A DNA stretch of 64,000 nucleotides from Providencia sneebia DSM 19967 (GCF_000314895.2 NZ_CM001773.1:333552-397551); one strand, 5' to 3'. Counted from the first letter of the stretch, positions 1 to 9,469 are shown. A program made the numbers and translations. The notes: a model not told the origin generated them from the letters alone.

Positions 1-396
1 ACCAAACAGCTGTTGGCGAACTATGATGATGTGCCAAACAACCTGATTAATGCCATTGTTGAATCAAATCGCACGCGTAAAGATTTTATCTCTGATGCCA
101 TTATTGCCAAGTCACCGCGCAAAGTGGGTGTTTATCGCCTAGTCATGAAAGCCGGTTCAGATAACTTCCGTGCTTCTGCGGTGCAAGGTGTGATGAAACG
201 CATCAAAGCCAAAGGCATTGAAGTCATCGTCTATGAGCCAGTACTAAAAGAAGACGAGTTTTTCCGTTCAAAAGTGTATCGCGATTTGGAGGCATTTAAA
301 GCCGATTGTGACATTATTTTGGCTAACCGCCTTGTTGATGAGTTGGAAGATGTCGCTGATAAAGTGTATACCCGCGATTTATTTGGTAGTGATTAA
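1..396 (+). CDS. ugd: UDP-glucose 6-dehydrogenase, C-terminal part (5' end outside window)
   Basis: This is the last third of a UDP-glucose dehydrogenase, which oxidises UDP-glucose to UDP-glucuronate for surface polysaccharides. The frame is open from base 1 (reading [10 protein letters not shown]), so the gene starts upstream of the window. The protein matches the C-terminal part of the complete ugd at 60729-61895, differing only near the end ([15 protein letters not shown] here, [15 protein letters not shown] there). Bases 1-330 are identical to the complement of 60795-61124. The stop codon touches the ATG of the next gene, which suggests one transcript. Membership of the O-antigen cluster is inferred from position. 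Confidence 0.93.
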   Translation, partial: TKQLLANYDDVPNNLINAIVESNRTRKDFISDAIIAKSPRKVGVYRLVMKAGSDNFRASAVQGVMKRIKAKGIEVIVYEPVLKEDEFFRSKVYRDLEAFKADCDIILANRLVDELEDVADKVYTRDLFGSD

Positions 397-1176
397 ATGG
401 ACTCCAAATCTAATACTCCTTTGGTTTCTGTAATTATGCCGTGTTATAATTCAGAAAAGAATATTCAAGAATCAATAGACTCTGTTTTAAATCAGGAATA
501 TCAAAACGTTGAGTTGATTATTGTTGATGATAATTCAACAGATTCTACCGTAAATATTTTAAATAATATTACTGATCCAAGAGTATCTATTATTCTCTCC
601 AAGAAAAATAATGGTGCTGGATATTCAAGAAATATAGGTATTGAAAAAGCTAAAGGTCGTTTTATTGCATTTTTAGATAGTGATGATATCTGGATAAAGA
701 GCAAGCTAAAAGAACAAATCTCTTTTATGCTTACCCATGATTATCCTTTTACCTTTAGCTACTACCAGCACTTTAGTAGTAAAGGCTTAGAACAAGTTAT
801 TACAGCTCCTGAGTACACAACTTATCAAAAGTCCCTATATGGTAATGTCATTGGTTGCTTAACAGTCATTTACGATACACAACGCTTTGGAAAACAATAC
901 ATGCCTTTAATTCGAAAAAGGCAAGACTTTGGTCTTTGGTTAACACTGCTTTCATTAGAGAAAAAAGCTTACTGTTATCCTAAAGTATTAGCTTATTATC
1001 GAATTGATTCTGGTATGACCCAAAATAAATTTAATGCAGCTAAATACCAATGGCAATTCTATCGCCACGTAATGAAATTTAATCCCATTAAATCTAGCTG
1101 GTATTTTTCTTTTTATACAATAAATGGTTTTTTGAAACACTCTAAACTTTTTAAAAAAATCAAACATTCTATATAA
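397..1176 (+). CDS. Family 2 glycosyltransferase
   Basis: This 259-residue protein has a GT-A fold signature at its N-terminus: VSVIMPCYNSE, then VDDNSTD, then the metal-binding FLDSDDIW. The family transfers a sugar from a nucleotide-activated donor onto a lipid-linked acceptor at the inner face of the inner membrane. It begins directly after the ugd stop codon and precedes wza, so it probably adds one residue of the O-antigen or exopolysaccharide unit, perhaps using UDP-glucuronate or a derivative. Donor and linkage cannot be read from sequence. Base composition is AT-rich, as is usual for such clusters. Confidence 0.85.
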   Translation: MDSKSNTPLVSVIMPCYNSEKNIQESIDSVLNQEYQNVELIIVDDNSTDSTVNILNNITDPRVSIILSKKNNGAGYSRNIGIEKAKGRFIAFLDSDDIWIKSKLKEQISFMLTHDYPFTFSYYQHFSSKGLEQVITAPEYTTYQKSLYGNVIGCLTVIYDTQRFGKQYMPLIRKRQDFGLWLTLLSLEKKAYCYPKVLAYYRIDSGMTQNKFNAAKYQWQFYRHVMKFNPIKSSWYFSFYTINGFLKHSKLFKKIKHSI

Positions 1177-1276
1177 TAGTTGTTAATCCATACTTTCCTT
1201 ATTGAAAGCAATGTATATTATATCGACATTATTTATACTTCTACCTGAATATTCTTACTAAAGGAATAGCTAGTTT

Positions 1277-2422
1277 ATGAAACGCCTTTCTATTGCTGCA
1301 CTAATGCTCACTGCATTAACTGGCTGTACCGTCACTCCCGGTGTTTATATGTCCACCAGTGGCAAAAATGTCGTTGATACGGGTGATCGTGATATCTCTA
1401 AATTTGTCGATATCTATCCCATTTCACCTAAATTATTAGATGAGTTATATACGCCACACGATATTGCTAAACCCAATCCAATTCTTGAAAAACAACTGTC
1501 AACCTATGAATACCGTGTGGGTGTCGGTGATGTACTAACTATAACAGTATGGGATCACCCTGAACTCACTATTCCTGCGGGCTCATATCGCAGTGCGGCA
1601 GATTCCGGTAACTGGGTACATTCCGATGGTACAATTTATTACCCTTATATTGGAAAAGTAAAAGTTATTGGTAAAACTGTAACGGAAATCAGAAATCTTA
1701 TAAGTAATAAACTGGCTACTTATATTGAGTCACCTCAAATTGATGTCAGCATTGCAGCTTTCCGCTCACAGAAAATGTATGTATCAGGTGAGGTTGCCAA
1801 ACCAGGCACATTACCTATTACTAACGTCCCACTGACAATTCTAGAAGCGTTTAATACTGCGGGTGGACTGACCGAAAAAGCAGATTGGGATAACGTGGTA
1901 TTAACGAGAAATGGTAAAGAAATTAAAGTTTCCTTACAATCACTTGTTCAATATGGTGATTTAACTCAAAATTATCTTATGTTACCCGGTGATGTGCTGT
2001 ATGTACCTCGTAATGATAGCCAAAAAGTGTTTGTTATGGGTGAAGTTGGTCAGCCAAATACCCTCACAATTGATCGTGCTGGTATGAGCATTACTGAAGC
2101 CTTAAGTAAAGCAGGTGGTACAGATCAAAATACTGCTAATGCAACAGGTATATTTGTTATCCGCCCACTAAAAAACCAATCATCGGGTGATAAAGAACTT
2201 GATGCTCTACTACCGAAAAAAATGGCGGCGGTTTATCAGCTTGACTTATCGGATGCAACATCCATGGTGATGGGTACAGAATTCAAGCTAAAACCTTATG
2301 ATCTGGTTTATGTAACTGCTGCACCAATAGTTCGTTGGAACCGTTTAATCACTCAGCTTTTACCAACTATCGCTACCTATAATCAGTTAACTGAAGCAAC
2401 TAAACGCATTCATGATTGGTAA
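1277..2422 (+). CDS. wza: Outer-membrane polysaccharide export lipoprotein Wza
   Basis: The 381-residue protein starts with a lipoprotein signal (lipobox LTGC, acylated Cys17). It continues with the polysaccharide export domain ([19 protein letters not shown]) and two SLBB-like repeats ([16 protein letters not shown] and [15 protein letters not shown]). The C-terminal stretch around [12 protein letters not shown] corresponds to the amphipathic helix that forms the outer-membrane pore in E. coli Wza. Length is typical. A site AAGGA precedes the ATG by about ten bases. It lies upstream of wzb and wzc, the phosphatase and kinase that control Wzy-dependent export. Confidence 0.95.
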   Translation: MKRLSIAALMLTALTGCTVTPGVYMSTSGKNVVDTGDRDISKFVDIYPISPKLLDELYTPHDIAKPNPILEKQLSTYEYRVGVGDVLTITVWDHPELTIPAGSYRSAADSGNWVHSDGTIYYPYIGKVKVIGKTVTEIRNLISNKLATYIESPQIDVSIAAFRSQKMYVSGEVAKPGTLPITNVPLTILEAFNTAGGLTEKADWDNVVLTRNGKEIKVSLQSLVQYGDLTQNYLMLPGDVLYVPRNDSQKVFVMGEVGQPNTLTIDRAGMSITEALSKAGGTDQNTANATGIFVIRPLKNQSSGDKELDALLPKKMAAVYQLDLSDATSMVMGTEFKLKPYDLVYVTAAPIVRWNRLITQLLPTIATYNQLTEATKRIHDW

Positions 2423-2427
2423 TTATT

Positions 2428-2856
2428 ATGTTTAACAATATTCTTGTTGTCTGTATGGGTAATATTTGTCGCTCTCCTACAGGGGAACGTTTATTACAAG
2501 CACATTTTACCAATAAAAAGGTTCATTCTGCGGGCATTATCGCTAAAGAAAAAATGCCCGCCTATGAAAGTGCTATTCGTATTGCCCAAAACCATAATTT
2601 ATCTTTAGATAACCATCAATCACGTCGTTTAACCAAAGAGTTATGTCAGGAAGCAGATTTAATTCTGGTGATGGAAAACGATCACATTGATAAGGTTCAT
2701 CAACAATTTCCCGAAACTCGCGGAAAAGTGATGCTATTTGGCCAATGGCTCAATAAAATAGAAATTCCAGATCCCCATAAACGCAGCGATGAAATGTTTG
2801 AGCATGTTTATCAGTTGATGGAAAAAGCCGTCATACAGTGGCAAGGGAAAATTTAA
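2428..2856 (+). CDS. wzb: Low-molecular-weight protein-tyrosine phosphatase Wzb
   Basis: The phosphatase loop is at the N-terminus: C9-M-G-N-I-C-R15-S, followed by PTGERLL. The general-acid aspartate lies near the C-terminus in PDPHKRSDE. Wzb dephosphorylates the tyrosine-rich tail of Wzc to cycle polymer export. I chose the ATG at 2428 (MFNNILVVCMGN), five bases after the wza stop. A TTG twelve bases earlier would overlap wza and adds nothing conserved. Length (142 aa) is typical of the family. Confidence 0.93.
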   Translation: MFNNILVVCMGNICRSPTGERLLQAHFTNKKVHSAGIIAKEKMPAYESAIRIAQNHNLSLDNHQSRRLTKELCQEADLILVMENDHIDKVHQQFPETRGKVMLFGQWLNKIEIPDPHKRSDEMFEHVYQLMEKAVIQWQGKI

Positions 2857-2890
2857 TCTTAATTTTGGATGAATTAACATTTAACTTATT

Positions 2891-4968
2891 ATGAATACAA
2901 CAAAAAATAGCCCTGCAGCCACAGATGAAATCGACCTGCTGGCATTATTCAAGGTATTAAAAACCAACTATATCAAGATTGGGGTTTTTACACTTATTTT
3001 TATTATCTTAGCCGCGATTTATAGTTATTTAGCGACGCCCATTTATCAAGCTAACGCTACTCTGCAATATGATAAAGCAAGTCAAGTCTCTCTGTTAGAT
3101 CAGATGAGTGACATGATGCCGCTATCAAACAGTAACAGCCAAGTCGATTCAGAGATTGAAGTGATTAAATCTCGTATGGTACTAGGGAAAACAGTAACAG
3201 ACCTTAATTTGGATACCCAAATTGCACCAGCAGGCTTTTTCGATAAATTCTGGAGTGATAAATCTTCTGTTGCTATTTCTCTCTATTTTGTACCTGAGCA
3301 ATTAATTGGCGAGTCAGCTACCTTTACTTATTTAGGTGAGGATAAATATTCACTCAGTATTGCGGAGCAAACTGTTGAAGGCAAAGTCGGTGAGTTATTA
3401 AAGCAAGACGAAATCAGCTTATTGGTCACTTCAATCAATGCAGAAGCTGGTCAAGAATTCACCCTTACAAAAAACTCACGTTATTTAACAATTGAAAATT
3501 TACGTAAAACTTTAACTATTGCGGAAGTGGGTAAAGGTACAGGCATTATCAGTATGGATATCAAAGGTCCTGATAAAGCAGAAAATGTCAAAATCCTTAA
3601 CAACATTATCCAAAACTATGTAGACCAAAATACTGAACGTAAAAAAGAAGTGACCAATAATACCTTACTCTTTTTGGATGAATATTTACCAAAAATAAAA
3701 ATTAAGTTGGATAACTATGAAAATCAGTTAAATGCCTTCCGTAAGAAAAATGAGTCTATTGACCTGTCATTGGAAGCTAAAGCCGCACTTGATAGTGCTT
3801 TACAAGTTGAAGAAAAGTTGAATGAACTGACGTTTAAAGAGGTTGAAATTCAACAACTCTATACCCGTAACCATCCTGCATATCAATCATTATTAGATAA
3901 GCGGCAACAATTGTTACGTGAAAAAGAGAAAATCAGTAAAAATATTCAAAAATTACCAAATACCCAACAACAAATTGTTCGTTTAACGCGTGATGTGGAA
4001 TCTGAACAAGCCATTTATAATCAGCTAGTCGCTAAGCAACAAGAATTAAGCGTACTCAATTCTGGTATTACTGCGGATGTACGTATTATTGACTCAGCAG
4101 AATCTCAGCCAACGGCTGTTGCGCCGAAAAAAGCATTAATATTAGTTCTAGCGGCTATTCTCGGATTTATTATTGGCTGTGCCTATGTTATTGCACGTGA
4201 ATTCTTCAATAATAAAATTAAGGGCACAGAAGATATTGATGCATTGGGTGTCAATGTTTACGCTACGATCCCGTTTTCAGCTCATGAGAAAAAGCTGATT
4301 GCTGAGGGTAATATTCGCCCGCTATCCCTTGAAAATCCAGCAGATACCGCAGTAGAAGCTATTCGTTCATTACGCACAAGTGTTTATTTCTCGGTGATGA
4401 ACCAAGGGAATAACCTTGTCATGGTGACGAGTGCTTCACCAGGTGTAGGTAAAAGTTTTGTGACTTCAAATATGGCTGTTGTACTTGCTAATGCAGGCAA
4501 AAAAGTACTTCTAATTGATACTGACTTACGTAAAGGCCGTATCCACAAGGCCTTTAGCTTGAGTAATAAACAAGGGCTGTCTGAGTATTTATCTCAATCA
4601 GATACTACCCAACCCGTTATTCATCAAAACGTGATTGAAAACTTAGATATTATTTGCCGCGGTAAAAATGTCACCCACTCATCTGAATTATTAATGGGCG
4701 AACGATTTAAAAATTTACTTGAGACTGTCAAGGACAATATGACCTTGTAGTGATTGATACTGCTCCAATACTGGCTATTACTGACTCAGCAATCATTGGT
4801 AAATATGTCGGTACATCACTATTAATTGCCTTCTATGGTGTCAATACCGTTAAAGACATAGAGTTGTCCTTAAAGCGATTCAAGCAAAATGATATTGAAA
4901 TTACAGGTGTTATCTTAAACGGTATTGATGCAAGGTCTGACGACTATAACTATGTTTATGAATACTGA
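2891..4968 (+). pseudogene. wzc: Tyrosine autokinase Wzc, broken by one frameshift
   Basis: Wzc is the inner-membrane co-polymerase and bacterial tyrosine kinase of Wzy-dependent polysaccharide export. The frame from 2891 carries the first membrane segment (about residues 29-50), the Wzz domain, the second membrane segment (about 415-435), Walker A (ASPGVGKS, near 515) and Walker A' (VLLIDTDLRKG, near 539). It stops at 4748-4750. The remainder continues in another frame: YDLVVIDTAP (Walker B) from 4738 and the tail DDYNYVYEY to 4968. One missing base near 4730-4738 explains the break; adding one A or C there restores VK(G/D)QYDLVVIDT. As written, the kinase lacks Walker B and its tyrosine cluster. 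A sequencing error is a real alternative. Confidence 0.85.
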
Positions 4969-5007
4969 TCTGATAAAAAATAACTACTAATCTAAATAAT
5001 AAACCTA

Positions 5008-5037
5008 AAGCGGACTTCATTTTGAGTCCGCTTTTTT
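5008..5037 (+). terminator. Rho-independent terminator after wzc
   Basis: A perfect 9-bp stem, AAGCGGACT / AGTCCGCTT, with an 8-base loop is followed by a run of T. It lies 39 bases after the wzc tail and marks the end of the polysaccharide operon. The IS66 insertion begins 15 bases further on, so the operon was left intact. Confidence 0.9.
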
Positions 5038-5043
5038 GTTTCT

Positions 5044-5051
5044 GTAGGATT
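5044..5051. repeat. IS66 target-site duplication, left copy
   Basis: GTAGGATT here matches 7397-7404 exactly, directly outside the inverted repeats. Removing one copy plus the element gives the original site. Confidence 0.95.
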
Positions 5052-5078
5052 GTAAGCGCTTAATGAACCAGTAAAGCT

Positions 5079-6601
5079 TTACTCAACCTCACTGATTTCT
5101 ACGTTCCATGGCATGAGATCCGACACATCATCTTTCGGACTTCGTTTTGGTAACTCGGTAAACAGGTGTTGGAAGTAATAATAAGGGTTCATGTCATTAG
5201 CGCGGCAAGTCATCACGAGGCTATACAAGTTTGCACTCGCCTTTGCTCCGCCTACCGAAGTTGAGAACATCCAATTTTTGCGACCTGTCGTGAACGGCCT
5301 TATATCTCGTTCGGTCACATTGTTGTCGATACTTATATCGCCGTCTTCAAGGTAGGTAAGCAGCTTAGGCCACTGGTTTTGCGTATAAGTGATGGCTTTG
5401 CCAAGTAATCCTTTAGGGAGAACGTTTTGACTGTCAAGCCATTGCTTGAACTCATCTAAAATAGGTTTGGCTTCTTCTTGTCGTAGTTGGTGTCGAGATT
5501 TTGCGTCAAGCCCTTTGGCTTTTTTTCAAGACCGTATAGTTTGCTAATAAAGTTCAGTGCTTTTTCTGGCTTGCCCGCTTTTTTTGATGGTGAAGCTTTT
5601 TGAGCATCAGTAAACTTTCTGCGTACATGCGCCATGCAAGCAGCTTGAGTCACGTCCTCAAGTTTGTCGTATGCACTGTAGCCATCCGATAGCAAGTAAC
5701 CAGAGTAACCACCTAAAAAGTCTTGTACGCACTCTGCTCTGCGGCTGGCTTGATAGTCGTAGATAACCACTGGGTTATTGACGAACTCACCGCTACGATA
5801 GACCCACATATATGACTTAGATTGTGCTTTCTTATCTTCTTCACGTAATACTTGAACAGTGGTTTCGTCCGCGCAGATGAGCTTTTCTTTCAATAACTCA
5901 CTTTTCATTGCATCAATAATGACTTGCACTTTGCTTCCTAACTGAACGCACCAGTTGGCCAGTGTAGCGCGGCTAATATCTATACCAGAGCGATTGAGAA
6001 TATCCACTTGGCGATAGAGTGGCAGAGCATCAACGTATTTTGCTGTGACTACAGCGGCGAATGCATCTGCACTCCCTAGGCTTTTAGGGATCATACTTGC
6101 GGGTTTTGGGGCTGTGATAATCTTTGTTTCAGTCTGTGTTTTTTCACACTGCCGGCAAGCGTACTTGGTTCGCTCGTGACGTATAACACTAACCTTCTGT
6201 GGGATGATTTTCAGCTCTTCAGAAGTTTCAACACCACATTGATGTAAAGGCTCGTCGCAGCAGTCGCAATAAGGGGCATTGAGTTCATGTTTATGAACTT
6301 CACGCTCGAGCTCTTTTGGAAAAGGCTTACGGCCTGTTTTTTTCTTGTCGTCGTCGGATTTAGCCGTACTCTTTTGTTGCTCCGCTTCGTTAAACGTACC
6401 TTTGGGTATTTTTTCACTTTGTGATGAGAAGCGCTTTGACTTACTTAAATTGAGCTGTTCAATCAACAACTCAATTTTGGTTTTGAGCTCGGCAACCTCC
6501 TCTTGCTTTGCCGCAAGGAGTTTATCTTTTGCTTCGTTCTGTTGGTGAAGCTCAAGCAGCATAGCTTTTAGCTGGTCGATATCATCAGGGAGGTCGGTCA
6601 T
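5079..6601 (-). pseudogene. tnpC: IS66 transposase TnpC, one frameshift
   Basis: This is the large IS66 transposase. The first frame (6601 down to 5456) has an N-terminal coiled-coil (leucine-zipper-like, residues 1-50), a zinc-ribbon-like segment (YCDCCDEPLHQCG and ACRQCEKTQ) and the beginning of the catalytic domain (ICADETTVQVL, LLSDGYSAYDK, AACMAHVRRKF). At the seven-T run 5520-5526 (A7 on the coding strand) the frame is lost. Reading on with one A fewer continues the family sequence through DNNVTERDIRPFTTGRKNW to the stop at 5079. The full protein would be about 507 residues, normal for IS66. The A run may be a sequencing error, a mutation or a slippage site. Confidence 0.85.
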
Positions 6602-6685
6602 GTCTGGGCTCTGGTCATCTCAATGACTTAAGTATGACAGCAAAAAAGGATCGTTCAAGCCCAACGTGACGATCAGTATCAGCGG

Positions 6686-7030
6686 TCACACTTCTAGATT
6701 ATGAAGTGGACGATGAGCTTTGGCATGTTCGAGCGTTAACCCCGAAAGAAGCCAACCCAGTTGTTGCTTAGTAATATGAATGGCTCCGTCCTCACTGGGT
6801 CTTGGCCACTTGAAGGTCCCTTTTTCTAAGCGACGATAGTACAGCCAGAAGCCATTAGTATCCCAAAACAAGATTTTCAATTTATCTCGGGTACGATTGC
6901 AGAAAATGAACCAAGACTCACTAAACGGATCCATCTCAAGAGTCTCCGCGACAATCAACGATAGTCCATTAATGGACTTACGCATGTCCGTGACTCCAGA
7001 GATGAGGAAAACCTTACCTGTTGGTATCAT
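6686..7030 (-). CDS. tnpB: IS66 accessory protein TnpB
   Basis: The 114-residue protein has the IS66 Orf2 pattern: a start MIPTGKVFLISGVTDMRKS, the middle FCNRTRDKLKILFWDTNGFWLYYRRLEKG, and a C-terminal HITKQQLGWLLSGL. TnpB is required for IS66 transposition, but its biochemical role is not settled. Its ATG overlaps the tnpA stop by four bases, suggesting translational coupling, and tnpC follows after 84 bases. Length and order are normal for the family. Confidence 0.95.
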   Translation of the reverse strand: MIPTGKVFLISGVTDMRKSINGLSLIVAETLEMDPFSESWFIFCNRTRDKLKILFWDTNGFWLYYRRLEKGTFKWPRPSEDGAIHITKQQLGWLLSGLTLEHAKAHRPLHNLEV

Positions 7031-7323
7031 TGTAGCGCTTCAAACCAAGTCTTAATTTGTTGCGAGCTAAGCGTTGCCGGCAGTTCTGCTCGAATGCCAT
7101 TATTGAGAATTAACACAACACAACTTGTGCTCACGGTAGGCTCTGTCACCACGATAGGTTGAACCCTGGTTTCAGGCTCGGATTGCGTGAGCTTTTTCGA
7201 CCAATAGTGAAAAGTCTGATAGCTTATGTTTTGCTCCGAGCAAAACTGCTTAATGCCTAAATTACTTTGTCGTTGCTGCTCTAGAATTGCAGCCCAGTAT
7301 TCTCGTTTACTTTGTTGTTCCAT
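7027..7323 (-). CDS. tnpA: IS66 accessory protein TnpA (helix-turn-helix)
   Basis: The 98-residue protein has an N-terminal helix-turn-helix typical of IS66 and IS3 Orf1 proteins (EYWAAILEQQRQS, then GIKQFCSEQNISYQTFHYWSKKL). It probably binds the element ends. It is the first gene of the tnpABC operon and lies 73 bases inside the right inverted repeat. Its TGA overlaps the tnpB ATG (7027-7030). Confidence 0.92.
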   Translation of the reverse strand: MEQQSKREYWAAILEQQRQSNLGIKQFCSEQNISYQTFHYWSKKLTQSEPETRVQPIVVTEPTVSTSCVVLILNNGIRAELPATLSSQQIKTWFEALQ

Positions 7324-7396
7324 AGTCCCTCCAATGAAAAAGCTACTATGGCAAATGACGAGTTTGTTTAGTATGTGTGGTTCATTAACCGCTTAC

Positions 7397-7404
7397 GTAG
7401 GATT
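7397..7404. repeat. IS66 target-site duplication, right copy
   Basis: GTAGGATT matches 5044-5051 exactly, directly outside the right inverted repeat. Confidence 0.95.
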
Positions 7405-7496
7405 AATGCAAACAACTGCATGCATCTTGCTTTGTTTGCGCGTAGAATCCGTCTATTCTTGTTTATTCAACTATGACAAATCAATAGCCACTTGTT

Positions 7497-8000
7497 ATGC
7501 CACATATTGTATTATTCGAACCTGAAATACCGCCTAATACGGGAAACATTATTCGCCTTTGTGCCAATACTGGTTTTAGCCTGCACCTCATTCATCCGCT
7601 TGGCTTCACTTGGGATGATAAACGCCTACGCCGTGCTGGCTTAGATTACAGCGAATTTGCCGATATCAAACATCATCATGATTATTATGCTTTTCTGGAA
7701 AGTGAAGGATTGAGTCCTGATAATCACCAATCTGCTACTGGCGCTCGAATATTTGCTTTGACGACAAAGGGTAAACCAAGTCACAGCAATGTCAGCTTTC
7801 AACAAAATGATTATTTAATGTTTGGACCTGAAACTCGTGGGCTTCCACCCTATGTACTTGATAATATGCCAATAGAACAAAAAATTCGCATTCCAATGTT
7901 AGCCGATAGCCGCAGTATGAATTTATCAAACTCGGTGGCTGTTGTGGTATTTGAAGCTTGGAGACAATTGGGATATGCAGGTGCTTTGCTTAAAGATTAA
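7497..8000 (+). CDS. trmL: tRNA (cytidine/uridine-2'-O-)-methyltransferase TrmL
   Basis: TrmL (YibK) is a SPOUT-class methyltransferase that modifies the wobble ribose of tRNA-Leu isoacceptors using S-adenosylmethionine. The family motifs are present: [20 protein letters not shown] near the start, then [14 protein letters not shown] and [12 protein letters not shown] forming the knot. Compared with E. coli as I recall it, there is a short insertion around residues 64-76 ([13 protein letters not shown]). In Providencia this gene is the right boundary of the O-antigen locus, which fits the neighbours to the left. Confidence 0.95.
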   Translation: MPHIVLFEPEIPPNTGNIIRLCANTGFSLHLIHPLGFTWDDKRLRRAGLDYSEFADIKHHHDYYAFLESEGLSPDNHQSATGARIFALTTKGKPSHSNVSFQQNDYLMFGPETRGLPPYVLDNMPIEQKIRIPMLADSRSMNLSNSVAVVVFEAWRQLGYAGALLKD

Positions 8001-8040
8001 TATTTTTTAGCACCATTAATCGAGTTAATCTAATGGAATA

Positions 8041-8096
8041 TTGAACATCTTATCGCCACCTGCTAGACTTGTACAATAACAAGTACAATTAAGGAG
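8041..8096 (+). promoter_or_regulatory. yefM-yoeB promoter and autoregulatory operator
   Basis: A candidate promoter TTGAAC (8041-8046), 17-base spacer, TGcTAGACT (extended -10) is followed by a TGTACA hexamer at 8070-8075 and AGTACA at 8082-8087. The hexamer centres are 12 bp apart. The E. coli yefM-yoeB operator also has a long and a short palindrome with TGTACA cores. The ribosome site AAGGAG is at 8091-8096. Confidence 0.75.
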
Positions 8097-8105
8097 TTTA
8101 TCAAG

Positions 8106-8360
8106 ATGAAAATTATTTCCTTTAGCGATGCAAGAAATAATCTAAAAACAGTTTTAGATCGGGTTGTAAACGATGCGGATACAACAATCATTACTCGTCG
8201 TGATTCTGAAGATGCAATAGTTATGTCATTAGATTATTACAATAGTTTAATGGAAACTATTTATTTATTGCGTTCCCCTGCTAATGCGGAGCATTTAAAC
8301 AGATCTATTGCTCAATTTAAATCGGCTAAAACGTTAAAAAAAGAGTTAGTTGATGAGTAG
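8106..8360 (+). CDS. yefM: Antitoxin YefM (Phd/YefM family)
   Basis: The 84-residue protein has the N-terminal Phd/YefM DNA-binding and dimerisation fold (ISFSDARNNLKTVLDRV ... TTIITRRDSEDAIVMSLDYYNSL) and a charged C-terminal tail that would wrap the toxin. It neutralises YoeB and represses its own operon. A good ribosome site (AAGGAG) lies ten bases upstream of the ATG. It overlaps yoeB by eight bases. Length is normal for the family. Confidence 0.95.
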   Translation: MKIISFSDARNNLKTVLDRVVNDADTTIITRRDSEDAIVMSLDYYNSLMETIYLLRSPANAEHLNRSIAQFKSAKTLKKELVDE

Positions 8361-8613
8361 ATTATTAGCATGGACTGATGATGCTTGGGATGATTATCTT
8401 TATTGGCAAGCGCAAGATAAAAAAACATTAAAACGTATTAATAAATTAATCAACGAAACCAAACGAACACCTTTTAGCGGTATTGGCAAACCCGAACCGC
8501 TAAAAGAGAATTTATCTGGCCTTTGGTCTCGCCGAATTGATGAAACAAACCGATTAGTCTATGCCGTAGAGGATAATGCTTTAACGATTATTTCGTGCCG
8601 CTATCATTACTGA
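8353..8613 (+). CDS. yoeB: Toxin YoeB, ribosome-dependent mRNA interferase
   Basis: YoeB cleaves mRNA in the ribosomal A site during stress. This 86-residue copy carries the family pattern LLAWTDDAWDDYLYWQ, the catalytic region KPEPLKENLSGLWSRRI with Glu and Arg, and the conserved C-terminal RYHY containing the catalytic His-Tyr. I chose the ATG at 8353, which overlaps the yefM stop (ATGAGTAG). A TTG one codon earlier is less likely. The pair looks intact. Confidence 0.95.
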   Translation: MSRLLAWTDDAWDDYLYWQAQDKKTLKRINKLINETKRTPFSGIGKPEPLKENLSGLWSRRIDETNRLVYAVEDNALTIISCRYHY

Positions 8614-8623
8614 TTGATGGTGC

Positions 8624-9445
8624 TTAAATTCCATCACCATCTTCAAAGCCATAAATCAAACCATTAAAGTTTTGATCCATCTCTAGTGATGGCTTTTCAC
8701 TGTTTGGCTTACCAACAATGCGGGCAGGAACGCCGGCAACTGTTGTGTGAGGAGGAACGGCATGCAAAACCACAGATCCCGCACCAATTTTTGCCCCTCG
8801 GCCAATTTCAATATTTCCAAGAATTTTTGCACCCGCCCCAATCATCACACCTTCACGCACTTTAGGATGGCGGTCACCACAAGTTTTTCCAGTACCACCC
8901 AATGTGACAGATTGCAAAATAGAAACATCATTTTCCACGACGGCGGTTTCACCAATCACAATGCCAGTCGCATGATCGAGCATAATGCCACAGCCAATAC
9001 GGGCAGCGGGATGAATATCGACGCCAAACGAAACTGAAACTTGGTTTTGTAAGAAGATAGCTAACGCTTGCCGCCCTTCTTTCCAAAGCCAGTGCCCAAT
9101 GCGATGCGCTTGCAAAGCATGAAAGCCTTTTAGGTACAAAAGAGGTGTTGAGTATTTATCAACTGCGGGGTCACGTAAACGCACAGCAGATAAATCCATG
9201 GCTGCCGAAACAATCATTTGTGAATCATTACGATAAGCTTCTTCAACAATTTCGCGCACTTCCATTGCTGGCATAATTGGAGAACTCAGTTTATTCGCCA
9301 ACATATAACTCAGTGCGCTACCCAAATTATCATGCTTGAGCAATGTCGCATTAAAAAAACTGGCGAGTAGTGGTTCACAGTCTGCAAGTGATTTTGCTTC
9401 ATCCTTAATGAACCCCCAGATCTTCTCCAATTCTTCATGCGACAT
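8624..9445 (-). CDS. cysE: Serine O-acetyltransferase CysE
   Basis: CysE makes O-acetylserine from serine and acetyl-CoA, the first step of cysteine synthesis. The 273-residue protein has the helical N-terminal domain and a left-handed beta-helix of hexapeptide repeats. Active-site motifs are FGVDIHPAARIGCGIMLDHA (catalytic Asp and His) and DRHPKVREG. The C-terminus ends in GLIYGFEDGDGI, and a terminal isoleucine is the residue that docks into cysteine synthase CysK. It follows gpsA with a 24-base gap in the conserved secB-gpsA-cysE order. Confidence 0.97.
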   Translation of the reverse strand: MSHEELEKIWGFIKDEAKSLADCEPLLASFFNATLLKHDNLGSALSYMLANKLSSPIMPAMEVREIVEEAYRNDSQMIVSAAMDLSAVRLRDPAVDKYSTPLLYLKGFHALQAHRIGHWLWKEGRQALAIFLQNQVSVSFGVDIHPAARIGCGIMLDHATGIVIGETAVVENDVSILQSVTLGGTGKTCGDRHPKVREGVMIGAGAKILGNIEIGRGAKIGAGSVVLHAVPPHTTVAGVPARIVGKPNSEKPSLEMDQNFNGLIYGFEDGDGI

Positions 9446-9469
9446 AATGACTCACTTTCTTATTTGATT

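Larger units (their letters stand above)
5052..7396 (-). mobile_element. IS66-family insertion sequence, complete ends
   Basis: Terminal inverted repeats are GTAAGCGCTTAATGAACCA at 5052-5070 and its complement with one mismatch ending at 7396. They are flanked by an exact 8-bp duplication, GTAGGATT, at 5044-5051 and 7397-7404. Eight-base duplications and ends starting GTAAGCG are typical of IS66 elements. Inside are tnpA, tnpB and tnpC on the minus strand, of which tnpC is frameshifted. The element sits between the O-antigen terminator and trmL and disrupts no recognisable gene. Confidence 0.96.

Noticed and set aside
1177..1276. A separate internal promoter for wza
   Set aside because: The gap is AT-rich with several TATA-like stretches but no -35 at a sensible distance; read-through from upstream is equally likely.
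5456..5530. Programmed frameshifting as the normal way to express IS66 TnpC
   Set aside because: IS66 TnpC is normally made from one frame, so the A7 run is more simply a mutation or a base-call error. Slippage remains possible but unsupported.
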